From Ruegeria atlantica (GTDB lineage Bacteria > Pseudomonadota > Alphaproteobacteria > Rhodobacterales > Rhodobacteraceae): a stretch of DNA of 64,000 nucleotides. Shown piece after piece: positions 52,901 through 60,353 of this stretch. The stretch covers positions 558,001-622,000 of the forward strand of contig NZ_WQFE01000001.1 of NCBI RefSeq assembly GCF_013033965.1, given 5' to 3'. Position 1 is the first letter of the stretch, and every line of letters begins with the position of its first letter. A program made the position numbers and the translations under genes. The notes under the pieces are model-generated. The model made no database searches and was not told the origin of the DNA. It saw nothing but the letters and a program-made list of their open reading frames with translations.

Positions 52901-53166
52901 AGGTGATCGGCCCGCGCGATCGGATCAATCGGAATATCCGAGGGGACGGCATTCACGAACCCGTCGCGTATGGTGTCCATCATCGCCTGAAACTCACCCA
53001 TCGCGTTGACAATGCTTTCGGGTTGTTCTGGCCGGTGAAAGCTAAGCATGGGCATGGGTTGAATAGCGGACAAGTCCGGCATCACGTTCTGGCGCACCAA
53101 TCGCTCTAACGGGTACGGTCCCATGTGGACCGGCCGGTTCTTGTCCGAGAAAAAGCGGATCCCCAT
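49954..53166 (-). CDS. self-sufficient B12-dependent reductive dehalogenase with fused reductase
   Basis: 1070 residues. The dehalogenase part (about 1-640) holds two copies of a corrinoid-binding-like unit (about 180-270 and 458-551) and two [4Fe-4S] sites (CESCNKCARECP at 559-570; Cys595, CGRCMKTCP at 608-616). It is joined to a phthalate-dioxygenase-reductase-like module: flavin domain (about 745-860), NAD domain (GGGIGITPM, 867-875) and [2Fe-2S] ferredoxin (CSDGICGVC, 1019-1027, and Cys1055). There is no Tat signal or membrane partner, so it is cytoplasmic and catabolic, like NpRdhA of Nitratireductor and BhbA of Comamonas. It removes halogen from an aromatic using NAD(P)H. Tyr427 may match NpRdhA Tyr426. 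Confidence 0.88.
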   Translation of the reverse strand: MGIRFFSDKNRPVHMGPYPLERLVRQNVMPDLSAIQPMPMLSFHRPEQPESIVNAMGEFQAMMDTIRDGFVNAVPSDIPIDPIARADHLKAFGYFNDASMMGCGPLPAEAVLSQPRRNPDIDRLAHALKTRQTKTLASGIDVIMADLKESMEAAPKPMDTHRHAIVFLYEHNRDPNRDEPGSDWIMDAQDHRACLLATENAVVIANYIRLLGFDARAHTAMSSEVDLGKLAVAAGLATIEDGDVVVPWLGKRFGLAVVSTGMEIAHDRPLLPMAQQPWFRTQGPAWWLGTGFAKNALNRDAYAKRRYVDGAHPFEKLKRVEDPTTYIDEENVARVPKRADMFARAQFGDMGKPLQDAARGGHYVRKAAPSFAQRRSLGAFVLLQDGDSADGPCPTDAARNAANIKAATYFLGVDAVGLSRCPEWAWYSHDATGEEINPPHDQAISMIIDQGYETMEGASGDDWISVAQSMRAYLRFSLLGGVIAQQIRNLGYKAKAHTVMDGEVLQPPLLLLSGLGEVSRIGEVILNPYLGPRLKSGAVTTDMPIEHDKPIDFGLQTFCESCNKCARECPSGAITAGPKLMFNGYEIWKSDSQKCATYRVTTPGGAMCGRCMKTCPWNLEGIFKERPFRWAAMNIPQAAPALAKLDDAVGNGGLNDIKKWWWDIELQSDGAYRPTQHPLNRRDLQTDLDLKYEDQTLAVYPAYLAPHPWPYPFAMDREAGIAAYEALISADEYKTRKTAGDISVIHRYQIAGDAPVMRVAVTKVDKMTADVTKYEFSPLDGAPLPGWTAGAHLDVLVAPEFLRQYSMSGDPSDSSVYQIGVLREDEGRGGSALLHRIFDEGRKVFISKPINHFELDETATRTFLMGGGIGITPMIAFAHRLHALGKPFALHYSASTRGGAGYLEDLAATPWADHVHFHFSDEGTRADLDAVLSGYQPGWHVYTCGPDRYMDGVIAAAERQGFPEEARHLEYFSVPEQPEYENHPFTLKLAKSGRELAVPQDKDAAQVLNEAGIHVDVKCSDGICGVCKCGVVSGDIEHRDFVLSNKQREDAIILCQSRAAEPDGVIELDL

Positions 53167-53219
53167 CGTGCGCCTCCAATTATCTAGATCTCACCTAATG
53201 CGGCATAGACAGTAAATCC

Positions 53220-53245
53220 ATTCATGAATAATCATACATAGTATG
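53220..53245. promoter_or_regulatory. candidate LysR operators between dehalogenase and regulator
   Basis: The 76-base divergent gap has a perfect 10-base palindrome ATTCATGAAT (53220-53229) and an inverted repeat CATAC-ATA-GTATG (53233-53245) that reaches into the LysR start codon. ATTCAT-type half sites recall NahR/NodD-class boxes. Confidence 0.5.
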
Positions 53246-54145
53246 AGCAAAATTGATTTCATGGATCTCGATGGCAAAGTCCTGAGGGTTTTCCTGACCA
53301 TTCTCGAGGAAAACTCCGTGTCCAAAGCCGCGGACCGCCTTGGGGTGACACAATCGGCCATCAGCCACACCCTGTCCAAACTGCGGTCGGTTTTGGGCGA
53401 TCCGCTGTTCGTGCGATCAGGTCAAGGTTTGACGCCCACCGAACGCGCCTTATCGTTGAAAGATCCTGTGCAGCACGTTCTGGACGGAATGCGCGCGCTG
53501 ACCGAAGATCGACCATTCGATCCACTTTCCGAAGAGATGATCTTTCACATCGCCACGAACGACATGCCCAGGGAATTGATTTTCCCGCAGTTGCTGCAAA
53601 CGGTTCGGGCAGAAGGCGTCCAGCTGGGGCTGGGGTTTATCCCCTCGGGCGTTCCTGACCCTGAGTTGTTGCGCAGTGACCGGTGTCAATTGATGCTAAC
53701 GCCCTTGCCGCCGGATGGGCCGGACATCTTTCAAAAGCGCATCCTCAGCAGCCCGCTGATGATCTATTTTGACGGCACTCGGCGATTGCCTCCGGACAGT
53801 TGGGAGACCTACTGCGAAACCGAACATGTCGAGGTGCGTTTTTCGGACGGCCGTAGCTCACGCGCTGTCATGCGTGGTGTCGATCAAAACCAGATCAGGC
53901 CTCCTACCGTTACCCTTCCGCATTTCAATGCCATTACCTCGTTCGTGAAAGGCGGCGACTTGATTTCTACCGATACGGCGCTGATGAAACATGGTCCGCT
54001 ACAAGCATTGGATTGTGCACCACTGCCATTCGCCTGCGAACCCGTCTCGATCTACATGGTCTGGCACCAGAGGTCGTCCAACGATCCGGCGCATCGCTGG
54101 TTACGTGACAGGATCGAGGCCATCGCAGGTACGCTTCAGGACTGA
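53243..54145 (+). CDS. LysR-family regulator (NahR/PcpR-like)
   Basis: 300 residues. The DNA-binding region (about 8-68: DLDGKVLRVFLTILEENSVS, AADRLGVTQSAISHTLSKLR) and the DPLFVRSGQGLTPTERA segment are typical of the NahR/NodD/PcpR branch, whose members often respond to aromatics. Divergent from the dehalogenase gene by 76 bases, it is very likely its activator, with a halogenated aromatic as inducer (inference). Its end overlaps the convergent LysR gene by 10 bases. Confidence 0.87.
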   Translation: MSKIDFMDLDGKVLRVFLTILEENSVSKAADRLGVTQSAISHTLSKLRSVLGDPLFVRSGQGLTPTERALSLKDPVQHVLDGMRALTEDRPFDPLSEEMIFHIATNDMPRELIFPQLLQTVRAEGVQLGLGFIPSGVPDPELLRSDRCQLMLTPLPPDGPDIFQKRILSSPLMIYFDGTRRLPPDSWETYCETEHVEVRFSDGRSSRAVMRGVDQNQIRPPTVTLPHFNAITSFVKGGDLISTDTALMKHGPLQALDCAPLPFACEPVSIYMVWHQRSSNDPAHRWLRDRIEAIAGTLQD

Positions 54146-54987
54146 GACAGTAGCCAGTCTTTCATCACTGCGACCAAGGCAGGTTGGCGGGGTTGTTTGG
54201 GTGTCACGATGTAAAATCCCAGATCCTCGACCATCTCGTCAGGTATCGGACGAACCAACTGACCCGAGGCCACCTGGGCGGAAACCAGCGGTTCATTGGC
54301 CAACGCGACCCCTTGGCCAGAGACGGCTGCGTCGATGGCAAGGCTGGTTTGGCTGAAACTCATCGTTTTCGGCTTGCCTATGATGCCTGCCCGCTGCAGA
54401 AACAGGGGCCACAGCCCATGCGTGTCGTTCAGCAGAGTATGTTGTGTCAGATCAGCAGGCTTGGAAATGCCAGCCGCCATCTCTGGGCTGCAAACAGGAA
54501 CGAAAGTAGTCGAGAACAAAGGTTCAGCGACCATGCCTGACCCGAACGGCGCGCGCCCTTGTCGGACGGCAATGTCGACGCCATCCCCCTGGAAATCCGC
54601 AAGCCTTTCCCGCGCGTCGACCTGGACGCTAATGTCCGGGTAATTACGGGTAAAGTCTTGAAGACGGGGAACCAGCCATTTCGAAGCGAAGCTGGGCGTG
54701 ACAGAAATGGTGATTTGCCTGTCCTCCGATAGTTCCTCGACAGCGTCTTCGATCAGTCGGAAAGCCCGGCGCAAAGGCGTGTGAAACCTGCGTCCGGCCT
54801 CGGTCAGCGAAAGTCCGCGCGGCAGGCGGTCAAACAGTGTCACGGCCAACCGTTCCTCAAGCCCGCGCACTTGCTGCGCGACGGCCCCCTGAGTGACACC
54901 CAACTCTTCAGCAGCTAAGCGGAAGTTCAGGTGGCGCGCGGAGGCTTCGAAAGCCCGCAAGGCATTTAAAGGCGGAAGTGCTGCCAT
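54136..54987 (-). CDS. LysR-family regulator, GcvA-like
   Basis: 283 residues from the ATG at 54987 (MAALPPLNALRAFEASARHL). The helix-turn-helix AAEELGVTQGAVAQQVRGLE and the effector domain are standard. Divergent from an SDR gene; the gap holds a perfect inverted repeat and the same paired words seen in front of the GcvA-like gene at 21603-22472. It is thus the probable regulator of the SDR gene. A longer frame upstream crosses that operator and is rejected. Confidence 0.86.
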   Translation of the reverse strand: MAALPPLNALRAFEASARHLNFRLAAEELGVTQGAVAQQVRGLEERLAVTLFDRLPRGLSLTEAGRRFHTPLRRAFRLIEDAVEELSEDRQITISVTPSFASKWLVPRLQDFTRNYPDISVQVDARERLADFQGDGVDIAVRQGRAPFGSGMVAEPLFSTTFVPVCSPEMAAGISKPADLTQHTLLNDTHGLWPLFLQRAGIIGKPKTMSFSQTSLAIDAAVSGQGVALANEPLVSAQVASGQLVRPIPDEMVEDLGFYIVTPKQPRQPALVAVMKDWLLSQS

Positions 54988-54996
54988 AACTTTATC

Positions 54997-55033
54997 CTGT
55001 AGTTTTTCTACAGCATAAGCGTAGCAATTCTGA
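54997..55033. promoter_or_regulatory. candidate LysR operator, copy 2
   Basis: CTGTAG-TTTTT-CTACAG (54997-55013) is a perfect inverted repeat that contains AGTTTTTCTAC (55001-55011). An 11-base spacer follows, then AGCAATTCTGA (55023-55033). The two 11-base words are identical to those at 22485-22516. Confidence 0.65.
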
Positions 55034-55090
55034 TTGGTCAATCTGACCACCAAAGCCCATCCTTATGCCGTCAATGAATGGAGAAATCAC

Positions 55091-55792
55091 ATGACCAAAG
55101 TGGCATTGATAACGGCGGGCGGCAGCGGAATGGGCGCGGATTCAGCCCGACGGTTGGCAGCAGACGGCTTTAAGGTTGGCATTCTGTCCTCGTCCGGCAA
55201 GGGCGAGGCGTTAGCGCACGAACTGGGCGGCGTTGGTGTGACGGGTTCAAACCAGTCGACGGATGATCTGCAAAAACTGGTGGATACTGCGATGGCCCAT
55301 TGGGGACGCATCGACGTGCTGGTCAACTCGGCCGGGCATGGTCCACGTGCGCCCGTTCTGGAACTGACGGATGAGGATTGGCACACCGGTATGGACGTCT
55401 ATTTCCTGAATGCCGTGCGACCGACCCGGTTGGTGACACCGGTTATGCAGGAACAAGGGGGCGGATCGATCATCAACATTTCGACCTTTGCAGCGTTCGA
55501 GCCCGATCCGGTCTTCCCAACCTCAGGCGTATTCCGCGCGGGCTTGGCAGCCTTCACCAAGCTGTTCTCGGACAAATACGCCGCCGACAATATCCGGATG
55601 AACAACGTCCTGCCCGGGTTCATAGACAGCCTGCCCGAAAAGGAAGAGTTCCGTGCACGCATCCCGTTGGGCCGCTACGGACGCAGCTATGATGAAATCG
55701 CCTCGGTCGTGGCAATGCTCGCGTCAGAGGGCGGCGGCTATATCACTGGTCAAAACATACGGGTGGATGGCGGCATCACCCGCGCGGTCTGA
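55091..55792 (+). CDS. SDR-family protein with altered active site
   Basis: 233 residues. The coenzyme motif TAGGSGMG (8-15) and NSAG (79-82) are good, but the catalytic YxxxK reads SGVFR: Ser145 and Arg149 replace Tyr and Lys. It may catalyse a different reaction or bind a ligand without redox chemistry. GGAGA precedes the ATG. It is divergent from the GcvA-like gene and ends 2 bases from the convergent FAD oxidase. Confidence 0.82.
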   Translation: MTKVALITAGGSGMGADSARRLAADGFKVGILSSSGKGEALAHELGGVGVTGSNQSTDDLQKLVDTAMAHWGRIDVLVNSAGHGPRAPVLELTDEDWHTGMDVYFLNAVRPTRLVTPVMQEQGGGSIINISTFAAFEPDPVFPTSGVFRAGLAAFTKLFSDKYAADNIRMNNVLPGFIDSLPEKEEFRARIPLGRYGRSYDEIASVVAMLASEGGGYITGQNIRVDGGITRAV

Positions 55793-55794
55793 CG

Positions 55795-57066
55795 TCAGAA
55801 CCGCGCCTTGAAAAAATGCGTCAGCGCCGCGCCAGTTTCAAAATACGCGCGGCGCAGGACTTTCCAATTTTCCTGATATTCGACGACGGCAGGCACTGGT
55901 AACAGACCTGGGTCGTCCTGCAGCAAGCTCTCGGCAACAAGACGGCCAAAGACGGTGCCCGGTCCGATCCCACGCCCGGAATAGCCGTGGACGGATAAAG
56001 CATTGGGGCCAATCCGTGTGATCTTGGGGATGTGATCCGAAGTCATAGCGATGCGACCATGCCATCCTTCGACCAACGGCTGATCAGCCAGTTGTGGATA
56101 CAGCTGAGCCAGCTTGCGTTTGACCCAGCTTTTGTGAATCGCACCGCCTGCCCGATCCAGATCACCCATGGCACCAATGATAAACCGCCCCTCATGATCC
56201 ATTCTGAACGAGGTCATGATCAGGCCTGTGTCCCAACACCCCTCGCCGTCCGGTAAAATGCTGGCGCGAAGATTGTCTGACAACGGGGCTGTGGCGTATT
56301 GAAAGTAATAGACCGGCACATATGCGGGGGCTGATGCACTCAGATCGCTGTGATAGGCGTTAGTTGCCTGCACCACGGACTTTGCACGCACCGTGCGCTG
56401 CGATGTTTTTAGCACCCAGGTTCCATCGACATGTTCCATAGACCGAACCGGGCTTTGTGTGCAGATCAATGCACCGGCTTCGGCCGCTGCACGTGCCAGC
56501 CCCCGCACGTAGGCCAACGGATGAATTGTCCCCGCGCGAGGGTCAAACATGGCGCCATGAAATACCGCGCTTCCTGTACGTTGCTCGGTCAGTTCTGCAG
56601 AAAGCAACTCAACCGGTGCACCAGCAGCGCTGAGTTGCGCGTGTCGGGCCTGCAGATCCCTAAAACCCGCCGCAGAATGCGCACAATGCAGAGTTCCGTT
56701 TCGAACAGGTTCGCACTCTATGTCGTGCTGGTCGATCAAGCTGAACACTTCAGTTGGAGCAGCGGCCAGAAGGTCAATCAACTGGTTTCCGACCATGTCA
56801 CCCAAATGCGCGCGAATCTCGGCGGGCGGCAACCACAGCCCTGCATTTGCCAACCCGACATTTCGACCCGAGCCGCCGTGACCAATCTCATGCGCCTCAA
56901 GCACGCAGACCGAGGCACCTGCTTTGGCTGCAGTCAGGGCCGCAGAACAGCCGGTGTAGCCACCGCCGATCACCGCCAGATCAACAGTGATGTCACTGGT
57001 CGAGATCGCGGGTTCGACGTGTTCACGGCATGTTTTCAGCCAAAGGGACTGGTTGTGGTCGCTCAC
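55795..57066 (-). CDS. FAD-dependent amine oxidoreductase (DAO family)
   Basis: 423 residues with FAD motif GGGYTG (34-39), the HGGSGRNVGLANAG segment and C-terminal GYSGRGIGPGTVFGR, typical of PuuB/MnmC-like amine oxidases. It would oxidise an amine or N-alkyl amino acid. It is the last gene of a minus-strand operon (aminotransferase, E1, acyltransferase, oxidase), 39 bases after the acyltransferase. The oxidase probably starts the pathway chemically even though it is last in order. Confidence 0.83.
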   Translation of the reverse strand: MSDHNQSLWLKTCREHVEPAISTSDITVDLAVIGGGYTGCSAALTAAKAGASVCVLEAHEIGHGGSGRNVGLANAGLWLPPAEIRAHLGDMVGNQLIDLLAAAPTEVFSLIDQHDIECEPVRNGTLHCAHSAAGFRDLQARHAQLSAAGAPVELLSAELTEQRTGSAVFHGAMFDPRAGTIHPLAYVRGLARAAAEAGALICTQSPVRSMEHVDGTWVLKTSQRTVRAKSVVQATNAYHSDLSASAPAYVPVYYFQYATAPLSDNLRASILPDGEGCWDTGLIMTSFRMDHEGRFIIGAMGDLDRAGGAIHKSWVKRKLAQLYPQLADQPLVEGWHGRIAMTSDHIPKITRIGPNALSVHGYSGRGIGPGTVFGRLVAESLLQDDPGLLPVPAVVEYQENWKVLRRAYFETGAALTHFFKARF

Positions 57067-57105
57067 TTCGCGCTCCTTGAAATTGCGCGGATCATCGGGG
57101 TGGCG

Positions 57106-58140
57106 CTAACCTGTTGCAAGGGCTCTTTGATCCTCGCGCCCCATTGCTATCAGGAAGGGACAGGCTTCCTGTTGGGCCTGAAACGCGGCCTTATCTGCCA
57201 TGCCGCGCCAATTCGCCAGAAACAGGGACTGCGCGACTGCACCACCCAAGGTCGCGCCAGGACCGGTGACAATGAACAAATCCGGCGCAAACTCGTGCGC
57301 AGCAGTCTGGATCGCGCGGGTGAAGTCATACGGTTCGGTCACCTGATGGCCTAACGTATAGCCCCACAGCGCCTCTGTATCGGTAGCACCCGGCCACCAG
57401 ATATTTCCACGACCGTCGATCAGGGGGCGTTCAGGCTGTCCGAACATTTCGGCACCTAGCTGAGCGCGCCCTTGGGCAGCGACCGGAGCCTGCAGGGACG
57501 TGTGAAACGCGGCGTGGTTCGGCAAGCGCATCGGAAAACGGTCCTGCACGGTAGGTTGCGACACCTCGAATGCCTTCAGCCCCTTTTCATTGCCTGCCAA
57601 AACCAGCATCCCACCCAAATCAATAGACAGCGCAAGATCATGTCCATCCATCGCGTTGATGCGTGCCACGTCCTCCAGCAGCCCAGCCTTGCGGACAGCG
57701 TCATCCGCCCAATCGTCGACGCCAAAGGGATAAACCAGCTGGCCACCGATCAGGTGATCCTGCATCAGCGTTCCCATCGTGTTCACAACACGAAACCCGT
57801 CCTGTGGCGACAAAGCCGCGGCGGCGGCCAGCGCGATGTACCACCCCATCGAGTTCCCGGTGACCGCAACCACCTCGATATCATCGGCCAGCGATTGTGC
57901 ATCTGCCAGCGAAGCGGCGTAAATGAGCGGTGACGCAATATCGCCCTTTGAGTACTTGGAAACCGTGAACCGTGCCGCGCTATCCAGTGCGGTAACGGCC
58001 TCTTGCCCGGCTTCGGCGCGTATGGCGTCGAAACTCTGAAACATCTCAGTCCGCTGCGCGTGATGGCGATGCAAGTAGCCAAGCTCGGGCTTGTTGTAGG
58101 TCCCTCGACCGGGGCAAATGACAACAGCAGTGCGGGTCAT
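57106..58140 (-). CDS. FabD-like acyltransferase lacking the malonyl-binding Arg
   Basis: 344 residues from the ATG that overlaps the E1 stop (ATGA). The fold is that of acyl-carrier-protein S-malonyltransferase, with nucleophile Ser97 (TGNSMGWY) and His213 (NHAAFHTSL). Two departures stand out: the GQG oxyanion motif is PGRG (10-13), and the Arg that holds the malonyl carboxylate in FabD (RGKxMQ) is Met122 (TMGTLMQ). A non-dicarboxylic acyl group is therefore more likely. No acyl carrier protein is nearby. A longer frame upstream lies inside the E1 gene. Confidence 0.8.
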   Translation of the reverse strand: MTRTAVVICPGRGTYNKPELGYLHRHHAQRTEMFQSFDAIRAEAGQEAVTALDSAARFTVSKYSKGDIASPLIYAASLADAQSLADDIEVVAVTGNSMGWYIALAAAAALSPQDGFRVVNTMGTLMQDHLIGGQLVYPFGVDDWADDAVRKAGLLEDVARINAMDGHDLALSIDLGGMLVLAGNEKGLKAFEVSQPTVQDRFPMRLPNHAAFHTSLQAPVAAQGRAQLGAEMFGQPERPLIDGRGNIWWPGATDTEALWGYTLGHQVTEPYDFTRAIQTAAHEFAPDLFIVTGPGATLGGAVAQSLFLANWRGMADKAAFQAQQEACPFLIAMGREDQRALATG

Positions 58141-60329
58141 GAGCGGCCTCCGGTCAGTTTCAGCGCAGCGGTGATAATCCCGCCTTTCGACGGCAGCGGG
58201 GCGGCATAGGCCGGGCCGGTTGCGATAAAGCAATCTTCGGCCACGACGCGCGCGGTTGAAGTCGTGGGGCTGCTTTCGGCGAAAAAGGCCATCAGCCCTT
58301 CGGACTGGCTGCCGGTGCGGCGGCACTCGTCAACGATCAGAACGTGTTTGCAGGACTTGGTTGCCTCACGCAACGCATCAACGGGAAGCGGTGCCAGCCA
58401 GCGCATGTCGATGATGCGGGTTTTCAGGCCTGCCGCCTCCAATTCGGGCAGAGCCTGTTTGGACAGGTAATGCCCGTTGCCATAGGTGACGATGGCCAGA
58501 TCTGTCCCCTCGCCATGCACGCCAACCTCGCCCAACGCAATCCTCTGGTCGGGCGATGGATACCTCATCATCCAGCCTGAATCGTGAGCGTCGTGCAGAT
58601 CACGCATTGGATAAAGGGCAATAGGTTCCAGAAAGACCACCACTCGCTGTTCTTCGCGCGCCAGTCGGATGCATTCACGCAGCATCTGCACCGCATCTGC
58701 GCCTGTCGACGGGCAGGCAATGATCACGCCCGGAATGTCGCGCAGGACCGCCAGTGAGTTGTCATTGTGGAAATGGCCGCCAAACCCCTTTTGGTACCCA
58801 AGCCCGGCGATGCGCAGCACCATCGGGTTGGTGAACTGCCCGTTCGAAAAGAACGGCAGGGTCGCGGCCTCACCCCTGATCTGGTCTTCGGCGTTGTGCA
58901 GATAGGCGAGGAACTGGATTTCCGGGATCGGAATGAACCCATTATGCCCCATGCCGATGGCCAGCCCCAGAATGGACTGCTCGTCCAGCAGTGTGTCGAT
59001 TACCCGGTCCGGACCAAAGCGTTGCTGCAATTTCTGGGTCACGCCATAGACGCCGCCTTTGCGGCCAATATCTTCACCCATACAGACGATCTCGTCATGT
59101 TCCAGCATCAGATCGGTCAGCGCCCAATTGATCAGACGGCTCATGGGCTGCGGGTCATTCATAGCCCGCATGTCGCCGCCGAATACATTGGTGCGCGCTT
59201 CGGCACTGGGCCCATTGGTGGGCCTGCAGACGCGTTTCGGTGGGATCAGGCTGGCCACAACCTCGGTCGCATTCGCCAGATGCGGACGAGTCGCGGCTTC
59301 GGCTGCGATCCGGTCGGTACGAGCGCAGGTGTCTTCATAGATTTTCAACGCCTGTTCCGGCCCAAGCGCGCGCGCCTGTTCCAGCAAGCGCACCGAGTGC
59401 AGCAAGGGATCGTTTGCCTCATCCGCCTCAACTTCGGCTTTTGGCAGGTATGTGGTTGGTACATCGGCACCTGCATGACCGTAAAGGCGCACCGTTTTCA
59501 AATGCAGGAAAGCCGGTTTGCGGCGGGTGCGGACATACTCGGCAGCCTCCTTGGACACTACGTAGGTATCATAGATATCCAGACCATTGGCCTGAAAATA
59601 CTTGATCCCCGGGCGATGCTCCATCGATGCCTGTATCCAGCCTTTTGGCGTCTTGACCGAGATTCCGATTCCGTTGTCTTCGCACACAAACAACAAGGGC
59701 AAGGGCGTCGATTGTACACTGGTCCAGCCTGCAGTGTTGATTGCGCCCTGCGCCGTAGAATGGTTGGCGGAAGCATCCCCGAAGGAACACATCGCGATCC
59801 CATCCAAAGGCAATTCGCGGTGTTCAGGGTCATGCCGTCGCGCCGCGCCCAGCGCATAGGCTGCACCCACAGCCTTGGGCAGATGGCTGGCAATCGTCGA
59901 AGTCTGCGGCGGGATCGTCAGCGCCTTTGAACCCAAAACCTTGTGCCGCCCGCCCGAAGTCGGATCCTCCGCCGAGCAGGCAAAGCTGAGCAACATGTCC
60001 CACGCGATCTGCTGGCCTGGAACCTGCTCGGCCCGGGCGATCTGGAATGCCGCATCGCGGTAGTGAAGAAAGGCGATATCGGTCGGACGCAACGCATGCG
60101 CCACGGCGGCCATCCCTTCGTGGCCGGACGAGCCGATGGTATAAAACCCCTGCCCCGCTTTCTGCATCGCCCGGCTGGTCCGATCCAGTGCACGGCTCAG
60201 CACTTGAGATCGGTACAACGAAACCGCATCGGTGTGGCTTAGACCCGGCTTCGGGCTCGGCCCTTGTGGAAAATCGCGATTAGCGACCCTAGTCAGGAAG
60301 TTTTCGTGAACGATCTGGGCGCGGTCCAT
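58137..60329 (-). CDS. 2-oxoacid dehydrogenase E1, fused alpha and beta subunits
   Basis: 730 residues. The alpha part (about 30-340) has the thiamine diphosphate motif around GDAS (184-187) and Asn198, and RLYGHAGAD; the beta part (about 390-725) has MGEDIGRKGGVYG and TLLDEQSILGLAIGMG. It resembles branched-chain E1 proteins and should decarboxylate a 2-oxoacid to an acyl-thiamine intermediate. No E2 or E3 gene is in the operon; a FabD-like acyltransferase follows instead, an odd partner. The 2-oxoacid may come from the upstream aminotransferase. Confidence 0.87.
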   Translation of the reverse strand: MDRAQIVHENFLTRVANRDFPQGPSPKPGLSHTDAVSLYRSQVLSRALDRTSRAMQKAGQGFYTIGSSGHEGMAAVAHALRPTDIAFLHYRDAAFQIARAEQVPGQQIAWDMLLSFACSAEDPTSGGRHKVLGSKALTIPPQTSTIASHLPKAVGAAYALGAARRHDPEHRELPLDGIAMCSFGDASANHSTAQGAINTAGWTSVQSTPLPLLFVCEDNGIGISVKTPKGWIQASMEHRPGIKYFQANGLDIYDTYVVSKEAAEYVRTRRKPAFLHLKTVRLYGHAGADVPTTYLPKAEVEADEANDPLLHSVRLLEQARALGPEQALKIYEDTCARTDRIAAEAATRPHLANATEVVASLIPPKRVCRPTNGPSAEARTNVFGGDMRAMNDPQPMSRLINWALTDLMLEHDEIVCMGEDIGRKGGVYGVTQKLQQRFGPDRVIDTLLDEQSILGLAIGMGHNGFIPIPEIQFLAYLHNAEDQIRGEAATLPFFSNGQFTNPMVLRIAGLGYQKGFGGHFHNDNSLAVLRDIPGVIIACPSTGADAVQMLRECIRLAREEQRVVVFLEPIALYPMRDLHDAHDSGWMMRYPSPDQRIALGEVGVHGEGTDLAIVTYGNGHYLSKQALPELEAAGLKTRIIDMRWLAPLPVDALREATKSCKHVLIVDECRRTGSQSEGLMAFFAESSPTTSTARVVAEDCFIATGPAYAAPLPSKGGIITAALKLTGGRS

Positions 60330-60353
60330 TGGGTGTCTTCCGGTCTTAATTGG

